Below are positions 25,409-32,804 of a DNA stretch of 64,000 bases, one piece after another (position 1 is the first letter of the stretch; each line of letters opens with the position of its first letter). Source of the DNA: Parasutterella secunda (GTDB taxonomy: Bacteria > Pseudomonadota > Gammaproteobacteria > Burkholderiales > Burkholderiaceae_F); contig NZ_JAMBLT010000003.1 of assembly GCF_023336895.1 (NCBI RefSeq), positions 186,001 through 250,000 of the forward strand, written 5' to 3'. The translations under genes were made by a program, and so were the position numbers. The notes under the pieces were generated by a model. The model saw nothing but the letters and a program-made list of their open reading frames with translations. It was not told the DNA's origin and made no database searches.

Positions 25409-25996
25409 GTGCAATTATTAGAGATCTTTGGTATCGCTGTCGCGTTGTCCGTTGACGCAATGGTTGTGGCCTTGTGTTGGGGAGCCGTGCAGCCCAGAAT
25501 CAAACTCTCTCATGTTCTGAAGTTCTCTGTTGTGTTCGGTGCTTTTCAAGCACTGATGCCTGCTCTCGGCTGGCTTGCGGGGGGCGCCCTTTACAGCCTT
25601 ATTAATGCCTGGGATCACTGGGTCGCTTTTGGACTTCTCTTTTTTGTTGCAGTGTCAATGATCCGTGAGGCATTCGAAAAAGATGAAGATGACGGACAGT
25701 GCGAATGCCGTTCAATGGGCTCGGACATTGCCTGGGGGAAACTGGCGATGTTGGCGGTAGCCACGAGCCTTGATGCCTTGGCGGTTGGTTTTTCCTTTGC
25801 GATGGTGTCTATGCCGATTGCGGGCCCGGCGGCAATTATCGGTATTGTTTGCGCCTTATTGACTGCACTGGCGATGTTGGCGGCAGGTGTTTTATCTGAA
25901 AAAGCCGCACGTCACAGCAAAAAGCTTTCACTGTTGGGTGCGGCTGTGTTGCTCTTAATAGGATTGAGAATTCTTTTTGAGCACGGCGTTTTCTAA
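25409..25996 (+). CDS. mntP: Manganese efflux pump MntP
   Basis: A 195-residue inner-membrane exporter of Mn2+ with six hydrophobic helices. The two half-repeats each carry the signature aspartate, in ALSVDAMVVALCWG (helix 1) and ATSLDALAVGFSFA (helix 4). A charged cytoplasmic loop with EDDGQCECRS separates the halves. The start is GTG with GAAGGA 6-8 nt upstream. Expression in many bacteria is through MntR or a Mn riboswitch; neither is apparent here. The last 4 bp overlap the end of the convergent asparaginase gene, leaving no room for a terminator. Confidence 0.93.
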   Translation: MQLLEIFGIAVALSVDAMVVALCWGAVQPRIKLSHVLKFSVVFGAFQALMPALGWLAGGALYSLINAWDHWVAFGLLFFVAVSMIREAFEKDEDDGQCECRSMGSDIAWGKLAMLAVATSLDALAVGFSFAMVSMPIAGPAAIIGIVCALLTALAMLAAGVLSEKAARHSKKLSLLGAAVLLLIGLRILFEHGVF

Positions 25997-26997
25997 TAAC
26001 GTTCAAACATTTCTCTTAAGGCACCAATATCCGTGATGCCTTTTTTCAACGCCAATTGCAAAAGAATTCGGGATTTCACTGCGGACAAATTCCAAGAAGA
26101 GATCAATCCGGCCTCTTCCCATTCACTTAAGCCGTTAAATACCGGTCCGGTGAAGACCCGTGAACTGCGAATCACTCGGACGCCGGCTTCTGAGGCGCGC
26201 TTAAGGCCCGGAAGAACTTTTTCAGGCACGCAGCCGTTTCCAAGACCGGCAAAAACAATACCCTTGGCGCCGATTGCCACAGTGGCATCAACTAACATCG
26301 AGTCATCGTCGGCGTGAGAGATCAAAATATCCACACGGGGGAAAGATTCGTCTTGATCAAAATCATGCACGCTAAACGGCGTGGCCATCGTATGCGGCCG
26401 GGTTGAACGGTTGTAATACATGACGGCGTTATCAATCACCGCGCCAAGCTCGCCCGTATTTAATCCGGAAAAAGTAGCGACATTGGTGGTGTTGGTTTTG
26501 GTGCTAAAGCGTGCGCTTCCAATGGTGTTGTTAAGCACCATCAATACCCCCAAGCCTTGGGACTGCTCATCCAAAGCCACTTGGAAAGCGTTATAAAGAT
26601 TTAATATTCCGTCAGCAGAAAGAGCAGTGGCCGGACGCATGGCGCCGGTTATCACGACAGGTTTTTGCGTTTTTAGAATCAAGTGCAGGAAGTAAGCTGT
26701 CTCTTCCATTGTGTCGGTGCCGTGAGTGATCACAACACCATCCACATCATCACGATCGACAGCGCTTTGCACACTTCGCGCGAGCTTAAGCCAAATTTCA
26801 CTGGTCATGGAACTGGAGTCCACATGACTGACGGCTTCTTGTTCAAGTTCAATTTTGTCCTTCAGATCAGGTAATTGATCAAGCAACGCATTGATTGATA
26901 AATGCCCTAAACGATACCCAGTGGTTTGAGTGGCACTTTCGCCGGAGCTGACAATGGTGCCGCCTGTGGACATGAGGATGATCTTTTTCTTAGCCAT
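25993..26997 (-). CDS. L-asparaginase (no signal peptide)
   Basis: Hydrolyses L-asparagine to aspartate and ammonia. The chain has 334 residues. The nucleophile threonine is in MSTGGTIVSS, the second threonine-aspartate pair in VITHGTDTMEE, and the lysine in VITGAMRP. The alignment resembles type II (high-affinity) enzymes in length and motifs, yet the chain begins MAKKKIILMSTGG without a signal peptide, so it is predicted to be cytoplasmic. It is divergent from an aspartate/glutamate racemase-family gene, which may use its product. Its 3' end overlaps mntP by 4 bp. Confidence 0.93.
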   Translation of the reverse strand: MAKKKIILMSTGGTIVSSGESATQTTGYRLGHLSINALLDQLPDLKDKIELEQEAVSHVDSSSMTSEIWLKLARSVQSAVDRDDVDGVVITHGTDTMEETAYFLHLILKTQKPVVITGAMRPATALSADGILNLYNAFQVALDEQSQGLGVLMVLNNTIGSARFSTKTNTTNVATFSGLNTGELGAVIDNAVMYYNRSTRPHTMATPFSVHDFDQDESFPRVDILISHADDDSMLVDATVAIGAKGIVFAGLGNGCVPEKVLPGLKRASEAGVRVIRSSRVFTGPVFNGLSEWEEAGLISSWNLSAVKSRILLQLALKKGITDIGALREMFERY

Positions 26998-27184
26998 AAT
27001 GGGTTCCCCTGAAATCAGTTGGTTCGTATTATGCCAAAAGAATATTTCTTGTCTTGAAAAATCATTTTTTAGGTGGCCTTTTGAATTTTGAAACGATCTG
27101 TTGCATGCATTGCAGCTCGTTGCACGCGCTTGAGATTTGAATCTTTCCGTTCTATTCTCAAAGGAGCTTTAGCAAGGAGTTCTT

Positions 27185-27886
27185 ATGAAAACAATTGGCT
27201 TGATCGGAGGAATGAGCTGGGAGAGCACGGTGACTTATTATCAGCTCATTAATGAGGCGGTTCACAAACGTCTAGGCGGATTGCATTCGGCCAAAATTGT
27301 GCTTTGGAGTGTGGAGTTTGACGAAATCGAGAAGTGCCAATCTTGCGGCGATTGGGCTAAAAGCGCTTCGATTTTGTCAGAAACCGCCAAAGGTTTAGAG
27401 AAGGCCGGCGCAGACGTTATTCTGATTTGTACGAATACTATGCACAAAGTGGCCGATGAGGTGGCCGCGTCCGTTCGTGTTCCTCTTTTGCATATTGCTG
27501 ATGCCACGTTTGACGCATTGCAAAAGCGAGCTATCCATCGCGTCGGACTTTTAGGTACAAAGTACACCATGCAGCAAGATTTTATTAAGGGAAAACTCAA
27601 AGAGCGTGGTCTGGAAGTACTGGTTCCCGAAAGCGAAGATATGGAAATGATTAACAGCGTTATTTTCAACGAACTTTGTGTTGGAAAGATTCTGCCCGAG
27701 TCAAAAGAAAAATTTTTGAAAGTGATTGAGAAATTAAAAGCCCAGGGAGCCGAAGGCGTCATTTTGGGCTGTACTGAAATCGGCCTTTTGATTAAGCAGG
27801 CGGATACGGATTTGCCTGTTTTCGATACGACGGAGATACACGCAAAAGCGGCTGTTGATTTCGCACTCGCTTGCGAAAGTGCGTAG
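27185..27886 (+). CDS. Aspartate/glutamate racemase family protein
   Basis: A 233-residue cofactor-independent racemase. The N-terminus KTIGLIGGMSWESTVTYYQ and the two catalytic cysteines, in LICTNTMHK near residue 83 and ILGCTEIGLL near residue 196, are diagnostic. The THK-type motif TMHK and the STS-like region suit the broad YgeA/aspartate racemase branch rather than MurI. It is divergent from asparaginase, so conversion of asparagine to L-aspartate and then D-aspartate is a plausible combined role. The start has AAGGAG 6 nt before it. The spacer to asparaginase carries several GTTGCA/TGCAA repeats of unknown meaning. Confidence 0.9.
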   Translation: MKTIGLIGGMSWESTVTYYQLINEAVHKRLGGLHSAKIVLWSVEFDEIEKCQSCGDWAKSASILSETAKGLEKAGADVILICTNTMHKVADEVAASVRVPLLHIADATFDALQKRAIHRVGLLGTKYTMQQDFIKGKLKERGLEVLVPESEDMEMINSVIFNELCVGKILPESKEKFLKVIEKLKAQGAEGVILGCTEIGLLIKQADTDLPVFDTTEIHAKAAVDFALACESA

Positions 27887-27961
27887 GCTCAAGAACGGAA
27901 AAAATTAAAAAACGGTATAGCTAACAAATTGAAAATGCGTTAAAATATCGCGAATTTTCGT

Positions 27962-27986
27962 GAAACCCTTCTGGGTTTCGTTTTTT
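27962..27986 (+). terminator. Intrinsic terminator ahead of rpsP
   Basis: Stem GAAACCC / GGGTTTC with a TTCT loop and a GTTTTTT tract. It ends the racemase transcript. A TAAAAT -10 candidate at 27941-27946 lies before it, so it may also attenuate rpsP. A second hairpin GTGGC-TTT-GCCAC follows at 27990-28002. Confidence 0.8.
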
Positions 27987-28033
27987 ATTGTGGCTTTGCC
28001 ACGTTTACTTTATAGACACAAGAGGTAAATTAA

Positions 28034-28285
28034 ATGGTCGTTATTCGTCTTGCTCGCGGCGGTTCCAAGAAGCGCCCCTTCTTCAACATCGTTGTTACGG
28101 ATTCCCGTAATCGCCGTGACGGTCGTTTTATCGAACGCTTGGGCTACTACAACCCGATGGCTGCCGGCCAAGGCGTGAAGTTCCAAATCGCTGAAGAACG
28201 TCTCACGCACTGGATCGGTCAAGGCGCCCAAATGAGCGACACGGTTGCTCGTTTGGTCAAGCAAGCTAAGAAGGCTGCTGCCTAA
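28034..28285 (+). CDS. rpsP: 30S ribosomal protein S16
   Basis: An 83-residue component of the small subunit, required for 30S assembly. The N-terminus [20 protein letters not shown], the segment [20 protein letters not shown] and the C-terminal lysine/alanine tail are canonical. AGAGG lies 8 nt before ATG. rimM follows after an unusually long spacer of about 210 nt that is rich in inverted repeats. Confidence 0.98.
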   Translation: MVVIRLARGGSKKRPFFNIVVTDSRNRRDGRFIERLGYYNPMAAGQGVKFQIAEERLTHWIGQGAQMSDTVARLVKQAKKAAA

Positions 28286-28295
28286 TCGAAAATTC

Positions 28296-28478
28296 TGCAA
28301 ACCTTGTTTGCACGAAGGGCGATTCCGAAATCGTTGCCTTGCGTTGCGGCACTAAAAGCCATTCTTTTCAGACTACTTCAAACAAACGGAATTGTGTCTA
28401 CCGTTTGGGTCTGAAAATCGAGAGCTTTAGCCGCGAGTATCTAAAACGCCAAGCGTAACTGAAGGAATGGCCCTTTTT
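28296..28478 (+). ncRNA. Candidate structured RNA in the rpsP-rimM spacer
   Basis: Several nested complementary arms fill the spacer. A simple hairpin TGCAAAC-CTT-GTTTGCA lies at 28296-28312. An outer stem GCCATTC (28358) / GAATGGC (28465), extended by A and T runs, encloses a stem TTTTCAGAC (28365) / GTCTGAAAA (28409). That stem carries an inner stem CAAACGG (28383) / CCGTTTG (28401). A small hairpin ACGC-CAA-GCGT follows. A T-rich tract (CCCTTTTTCTTATCCC) comes after the outer stem. It could be an attenuator, an mRNA element or a small RNA. Confidence 0.45.
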
Positions 28479-28495
28479 CTTATCCCTTTTTCAAG

Positions 28496-29032
28496 ATGAC
28501 GGAAAATAAAAACACAGACGAGTTGATGCAAGTCGGTCGAACAGCCGGCGCTTATGGTGTGCGCGGTTGGGTGCGTGTCGTGCCCATGGGCAGACAAGGG
28601 GATTTACTTTTTGAAAGTGATCGCTGGTGGTTTTTGCCTTATCCGAGAAAGCCGGGTGTTTCCCCTAAGCTTTTAACGGTGTCGGAACTCAAAGCTCACG
28701 GAAAAGATTTCATCGCCAAAATTGAAGAAATTCATACCCGTGAAGAAGCAATGGCGTTAAAGGGCAGCTTGTTGGTGGACCGAAATGATCTGCCACAGTT
28801 GCAAGAAGGGGATTATTACGATGAAGACCTCGTCGGATTATCCGTCCGCAACCTTCAAGATGAAGTTTTGGGTGAAGTGGTTGGCGTGACCGACAACGGC
28901 GCTCAGGATTTGTTAGCTGTCCGTGCGACAGAAGGTGACGTTTTTTATATCCCCATGGTTGAGGCTTACATCGAAGCGATTGACTTTCATCAGTCTTCTG
29001 TCATCGTGGATTGGTCACTTGATTGGAACTAA
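28496..29032 (+). CDS. rimM: Ribosome maturation factor RimM
   Basis: Binds S19 and aids maturation of the 30S head. The 178-residue chain has the N-terminal RimM barrel, with VGRTAGAYGVRGWVRVVPMG near residue 13. The C-terminal PRC-barrel contains EGDYYDEDLVGLSV and FYIPMVEAYIEAID. The start codon has no clear Shine-Dalgarno; a second ATG ten codons later is possible. The usual followers trmD and rplS are absent here: nth lies next on the other strand. Confidence 0.95.
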   Translation: MTENKNTDELMQVGRTAGAYGVRGWVRVVPMGRQGDLLFESDRWWFLPYPRKPGVSPKLLTVSELKAHGKDFIAKIEEIHTREEAMALKGSLLVDRNDLPQLQEGDYYDEDLVGLSVRNLQDEVLGEVVGVTDNGAQDLLAVRATEGDVFYIPMVEAYIEAIDFHQSSVIVDWSLDWN

Positions 29033-29045
29033 AAAGAAAAGCCGA

Positions 29046-29690
29046 TCAAGAGGCAACGGTGAGGTTCTTTTTCTTGTATTCACACAAATCCAATATCGGA
29101 CAATGATCACAGTCCGGTTTGGTGGCTTTGCAGCAATAACGTCCGTGTAGCAAAAGCCAGTGATGAGAGTCCTTTTTAAAGGCCTCAGGTACAAATTTCA
29201 GCAGTTTTTTCTCGACCTCTTCGGGTGTTTTACCGGGGGCAAATCCTGTGCGGTTGCTCACGCGAAAGATATGCGTATCGACCGCGATCGTCGGATGACC
29301 GAATGCGACATTAAGTACCACATTGGCGGTTTTGCGGCCGACTCCCGGTAAACTCTCCAAGGCCTCTCGGTCATCGGGCACGACGCCACCAAATCGATCA
29401 ATAAGTTGTTGGCTCAACGCGATGACGTGTTTAGCCTTATTGCGATAAAGACCAATAGTCTTGATGTAGGGTGTCAGGCCTTCAACGCCCAGTTTCACCA
29501 TGGCTTGCGGAGTGTTCGCTACGGGATAGAGTTTTCGGGTGGCTAAATTCACGCTTTTATCGGTTGCTTGAGCCGAAAGCACGACGGCAACCAACAGTTC
29601 ATAGGGACTGGCGTATTCCAGTTCACTTTTAGGGTTGGGGCGGATGGCGGCCAACCGTTTCATAATCTCGTAGCGCTTATCTTTGTTCAT
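29046..29690 (-). CDS. nth: Endonuclease III (DNA glycosylase/AP lyase)
   Basis: Base-excision repair enzyme that removes oxidised pyrimidines. The 214-residue chain has the helix-hairpin-helix LPGVGRKTANVVLNVAFG with the catalytic lysine, and the catalytic aspartate in AVDTHIFRVSNR. A C-terminal [4Fe-4S] site is formed by cysteines in CKATKPDCDHCPILDLC with C-x6-C-x2-C-x5-C spacing. It overlaps the rsxB stop by 4 bp (ATGA), so it is the last gene of the fdxA-fpr-rsxB-nth run. Confidence 0.96.
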   Translation of the reverse strand: MNKDKRYEIMKRLAAIRPNPKSELEYASPYELLVAVVLSAQATDKSVNLATRKLYPVANTPQAMVKLGVEGLTPYIKTIGLYRNKAKHVIALSQQLIDRFGGVVPDDREALESLPGVGRKTANVVLNVAFGHPTIAVDTHIFRVSNRTGFAPGKTPEEVEKKLLKFVPEAFKKDSHHWLLLHGRYCCKATKPDCDHCPILDLCEYKKKNLTVAS

Positions 29691-30262
29691 TTTTTGACTC
29701 GCGAAAGGATGTCAGCCAAGAGGGCTTTTTTCTTATCGGCGGCGCTTTGTGCGCTAAGTTTGGCATTGCGTTCCGCTTCTCGCTTTTTTTCTCTTTGTAA
29801 TTTTTCCCGATAGAGCCTTCTGGCTTTGAGAGCTTTTTCATGCGTCCATTCAAAAGGAGCTGGGCGCATGTCAATACAGTCGACGGGACAAGCCGTCACG
29901 CATAGTGCGCATCCTGTACACCAATCTGAAATAACGCCGTGAAGGCGCTTAGGAGCGCCCACGATTGCATTGGTAGGACAAACCGCAACGCACTTTCGAC
30001 AGCCGATACAGGTATCGGGGTTGATGTGAGCGAGTTCAAGCGGAACTTCATGACCGTACTCGGGATCCAAGGCGATCACTTCATGACCCGTCACCTTTGC
30101 TAGTGCTTCGATGCCTTTTTGTCCGCCCGGCGCACAACGGTTGATGGGGGCCTCGCCCATGGCGATGGCCCAGGCGTAATTTCTGCAGCCGTTGTAGCCG
30201 CACTGTCTGCACTGCGTTTGAGGCAGCACGTCATCGATGGCGTCAATCAAATGTTCACTCAT
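29687..30262 (-). CDS. rsxB: RnfB/RsxB-like ferredoxin protein lacking the membrane anchor
   Basis: A 191-residue iron-sulfur protein related to RnfB/RsxB. The N-terminal 4Fe-4S domain is marked by TQCRQCGYNGCRNYA and a later cysteine in INRCAPGG. It is followed by two ferredoxin clusters, in CIGCRKCVAVCP and CTGCALCVTACP. The C-terminus is a long basic, probably helical tail. The hydrophobic N-terminal anchor of true RnfB is missing and no other rnf genes are nearby, so it is probably a soluble electron carrier. It starts 6 nt after fpr and overlaps nth by 4 bp, which suggests a role in supplying electrons with FdxA and Fpr. Confidence 0.88.
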   Translation of the reverse strand: MSEHLIDAIDDVLPQTQCRQCGYNGCRNYAWAIAMGEAPINRCAPGGQKGIEALAKVTGHEVIALDPEYGHEVPLELAHINPDTCIGCRKCVAVCPTNAIVGAPKRLHGVISDWCTGCALCVTACPVDCIDMRPAPFEWTHEKALKARRLYREKLQREKKREAERNAKLSAQSAADKKKALLADILSRVKK

Positions 30263-30268
30263 GAAGAA

Positions 30269-31039
30269 TTACCAAAAATTTTCAGCCACATAGGTGCCCA
30301 GTTTCTCACCGCGGGGAGCGGTGAAACCGCGATCTTTAAGCACCTTTTTCATTGAATCAACAAAGGCAGGATTGCCGCAGATCATTGCCCGAACCCATTG
30401 AGGGGTGAGCGTAAAGCCCATTTTTTCAAAATCTCCGTCAACGATAGCCTGCGGAACACGTTTGTTAATCTCACCACATTGGGTCGGATCCGGTTCACGG
30501 GTTGTGGCGGCAATGAAACGGAAATTGACGTCTCGGCCTTGTTCGTGGACAGCTTGGGAAAAAGCGTCTGTCAGGGTGATGTCTTTAGCGCAACGAGCGC
30601 AGTGCACGACCACAACATTGTCAAACCGTTTCCATGGATTGTCTTTAACAATGGACAAAAATGCTGACAGACCGGTGCCGGAGGCAAAACAGATAAGTGT
30701 TCCGCCGGTTTCAAGCCGAGATGGAAGCATCAGGCCGTAGGCCGTGTCATCAAGATAGAGCGTATCACCCACTTTCAAATCAAAGAGTTTAGGCGTAAGC
30801 GCCCCGTTCAATACACGAGCCACATAGAAACTGATTCGATTCTCTTGGGGGTGGCTTGCGATGGAATAGGGGCGCATGAGGAAATCTTCCTCATTTTTCG
30901 GATCGCTTACCAACGCGACGCCACATCGAACGAATTGCCCGGGTTGGAAATGAAAACCTTCGGGTTTAGTTACCGAGAAAAACATCACACGATCATTGTG
31001 GTGTTCAAGTTCGGTAATGGTAACGGCATGGATGCTCAT
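30269..31039 (-). CDS. fpr: Ferredoxin--NADP reductase
   Basis: FAD enzyme passing electrons between NADPH and ferredoxin or flavodoxin. The 256-residue chain has the FAD motif LMRPYSIAS and the NADP motif FASGTGLSAFLSIV. MICGNPAFVDSMKKVL follows, and the chain ends in a short Y-V-A-E-N-F-W tail typical of the bacterial subclass. The ATG at 31039 is preceded by AAAGG; a longer open frame upstream crosses the fdxA-side hairpin. It sits between fdxA and rsxB on one strand. Confidence 0.93.
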   Translation of the reverse strand: MSIHAVTITELEHHNDRVMFFSVTKPEGFHFQPGQFVRCGVALVSDPKNEEDFLMRPYSIASHPQENRISFYVARVLNGALTPKLFDLKVGDTLYLDDTAYGLMLPSRLETGGTLICFASGTGLSAFLSIVKDNPWKRFDNVVVVHCARCAKDITLTDAFSQAVHEQGRDVNFRFIAATTREPDPTQCGEINKRVPQAIVDGDFEKMGFTLTPQWVRAMICGNPAFVDSMKKVLKDRGFTAPRGEKLGTYVAENFW

Positions 31040-31056
31040 AGGCTGACCTTTAAATG

Positions 31057-31090
31057 ACAAGCCCGAGGTGTAACTGCACAACGGGCTTGT
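31057..31090 (-). terminator. Hairpin between fdxA and fpr (partial terminator or processing site)
   Basis: Stem ACAAGCCCG (31057) / CGGGCTTGT (31082) with a 16-nt loop. The following minus-strand sequence CATTTAAA is only a weak U-tract, so read-through to fpr is likely. Confidence 0.5.
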
Positions 31091-31111
31091 TGAATACAGA
31101 AAATGGAAAAA

Positions 31112-31438
31112 TTATTCCGTTTTCAGGTATTGGCGTTTGTTGGGGACGCCATGCCACTTGTCCGCATCGGCAGGACGCGGGCGCTGACGAGTGATGGAAG
31201 GCCACTTCTTGGACAATTCTGCATTAAGAGCGATAAATTCTTCCTGACCTTCAGGGACATCATCTTCGTGGAAAATAGCCTCTTCGGGGCATTCCGGCAC
31301 GCAAACCGCGCAGTCAATGCATTCGTCGGGATCAATCACCAAAAAGTTGGGACCGACACGGAAGCAGTCAACAGGACACACTGCCACACAGGCCGTGTCC
31401 GTGCAATTAATACATGGGTCACAAACTACATGAGCCAC
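31112..31438 (-). CDS. fdxA: Seven-iron ferredoxin FdxA
   Basis: A 108-residue electron carrier with one [3Fe-4S] and one [4Fe-4S] cluster. The N-terminus [20 protein letters not shown] and the second group [16 protein letters not shown] show the cysteine pattern. The C-terminal 45 residues form the extension typical of FdxA. I chose GTG at 31438: GGGAG lies 6 nt upstream and the chain then has the family length and N-terminus. A minus-strand TAAAAT at 31478-31483 is the likely -10. It is the first gene of the fdxA-fpr-rsxB-nth run and divergent from pncB. Confidence 0.95.
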   Translation of the reverse strand: MAHVVCDPCINCTDTACVAVCPVDCFRVGPNFLVIDPDECIDCAVCVPECPEEAIFHEDDVPEGQEEFIALNAELSKKWPSITRQRPRPADADKWHGVPNKRQYLKTE

Positions 31439-31548
31439 AGTTTTCTCCCTACTGAAAATATTTCTGTCAACCCTCAAATTTTAACGCACTTGTTAGCGAA
31501 AAAGGCTAGACTAAAGGCATTGAAAACTTATCTGAAGGGCGGTGTATC

Positions 31549-32715
31549 GTGATCATTGAATCACTTCTGGACACTGATTTATATAAATTCACCATGATGC
31601 AATGCGTTTTGCATCAATTTCCGGGCGCATCGGTCGAATATCGTTTCCGTTGCCGAAACGAAGGGGTGGATTTGAGACCGTACATTGATGAGATTAAGGC
31701 AGAGGTTGATCACCTGTGCACCCTTCGATTCAAGGAAGATGAGTTGGAGTATCTCCGCTCACTTCGTTTTATTAAAGACGATTTTGTTGAATTTTTGAGT
31801 CTTTTCCAATTAAAGCGCAAATATATTGATATTTCGGAAAAGGACGGACAACTTGCAATCACCATCAAAGGTCCGTGGTTACACACGATCCTGTTTGAAA
31901 TTCCGGTTTTGGCGATTGTCAACGAAACATACTTCAGGCACATCGCTCCCAACCTGGATAAGACCGAGGGTAGAAAGCGGCTTGATGCGAAAATTCAAAT
32001 GATTGAAAACGAGCCTGACCGTTCCTTGATTTCTATTTCTGACTTCGGTACCCGCCGTCGTTTTTCCCGCCAATGGCAAAAAGAAGTGTTGGAAATTCTG
32101 AAAGCTCGTCTTCCGCACGAATTCGCCGGTACGAGCAACGTGCTCTATGCCAAGGAATTAAACCTTATTCCGATGGGAACGATGGCTCACGAGTATCTTC
32201 AAGCTTGCCAGGCATTGGGACCCAGACTGCGTGATTCGCAAACCTATGCTTTTGAAATGTGGGCCAAAGAATACCGAGGGGATTTGGGGATTGCTCTGAC
32301 GGACGTCTATGGGATTGAGCCCTTTTTAAAAGATTTCGACATGTATTTTTGCAAGCTTTTTGACGGTGTTCGTCAAGACTCGGGGGATCCGGAAAGCTGG
32401 GGCGAGCGCATGATTGAGCACTACAAAGCCAATCGGTGCGACCCAAGGACAAAGACATTTATTTTCTCCGACAGCCTCACCTTTGAGCGCCTGATTAAGC
32501 TTTTCCGCCGCTTTAAGGGCAGAGTGAAGCTGGGCTTTGGCGTGGGAACCAACCTGACCAACGATTTAGGACCTGAGCCTTTAAATATCGTGATTAAGAT
32601 GGTTCGGGCAAACGGTCAGCCTGTTGCGAAGATTTCGGATACGCCGGGTAAGAGCCTGTGTGATGACCCGAGCTATTTGGCTTACCTCAAGCAGGTTTTC
32701 GGTATGAAGACCTAG
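31549..32715 (+). CDS. pncB: Nicotinate phosphoribosyltransferase
   Basis: Makes nicotinate mononucleotide from nicotinate and PRPP in the NAD salvage pathway. The 388-residue chain begins [20 protein letters not shown], a family hallmark. The histidine that is phosphorylated is in [12 protein letters not shown], with FGTRRRFS and [12 protein letters not shown] as further PRPP-site motifs. The start is GTG with a GGGCGG-like Shine-Dalgarno. NAD synthetase is also in the window, about 14 kb away. nhaD follows 89 nt later. Confidence 0.95.
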   Translation: MIIESLLDTDLYKFTMMQCVLHQFPGASVEYRFRCRNEGVDLRPYIDEIKAEVDHLCTLRFKEDELEYLRSLRFIKDDFVEFLSLFQLKRKYIDISEKDGQLAITIKGPWLHTILFEIPVLAIVNETYFRHIAPNLDKTEGRKRLDAKIQMIENEPDRSLISISDFGTRRRFSRQWQKEVLEILKARLPHEFAGTSNVLYAKELNLIPMGTMAHEYLQACQALGPRLRDSQTYAFEMWAKEYRGDLGIALTDVYGIEPFLKDFDMYFCKLFDGVRQDSGDPESWGERMIEHYKANRCDPRTKTFIFSDSLTFERLIKLFRRFKGRVKLGFGVGTNLTNDLGPEPLNIVIKMVRANGQPVAKISDTPGKSLCDDPSYLAYLKQVFGMKT

Positions 32716-32804
32716 ACAGCTGAAAAATTTTCATGCGTGAGCACAAAAAGTTTTATACAATCTAAAAGTTAACTTAAATCAAAAGAAAGCAAAGGAATTA
32801 ACAA

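Noticed and set aside
26998-27184. Repeated GTTGCA/TGCAA words in the asparaginase-racemase spacer
   Set aside because: Spacing is irregular and the words are short; not enough to call an operator.
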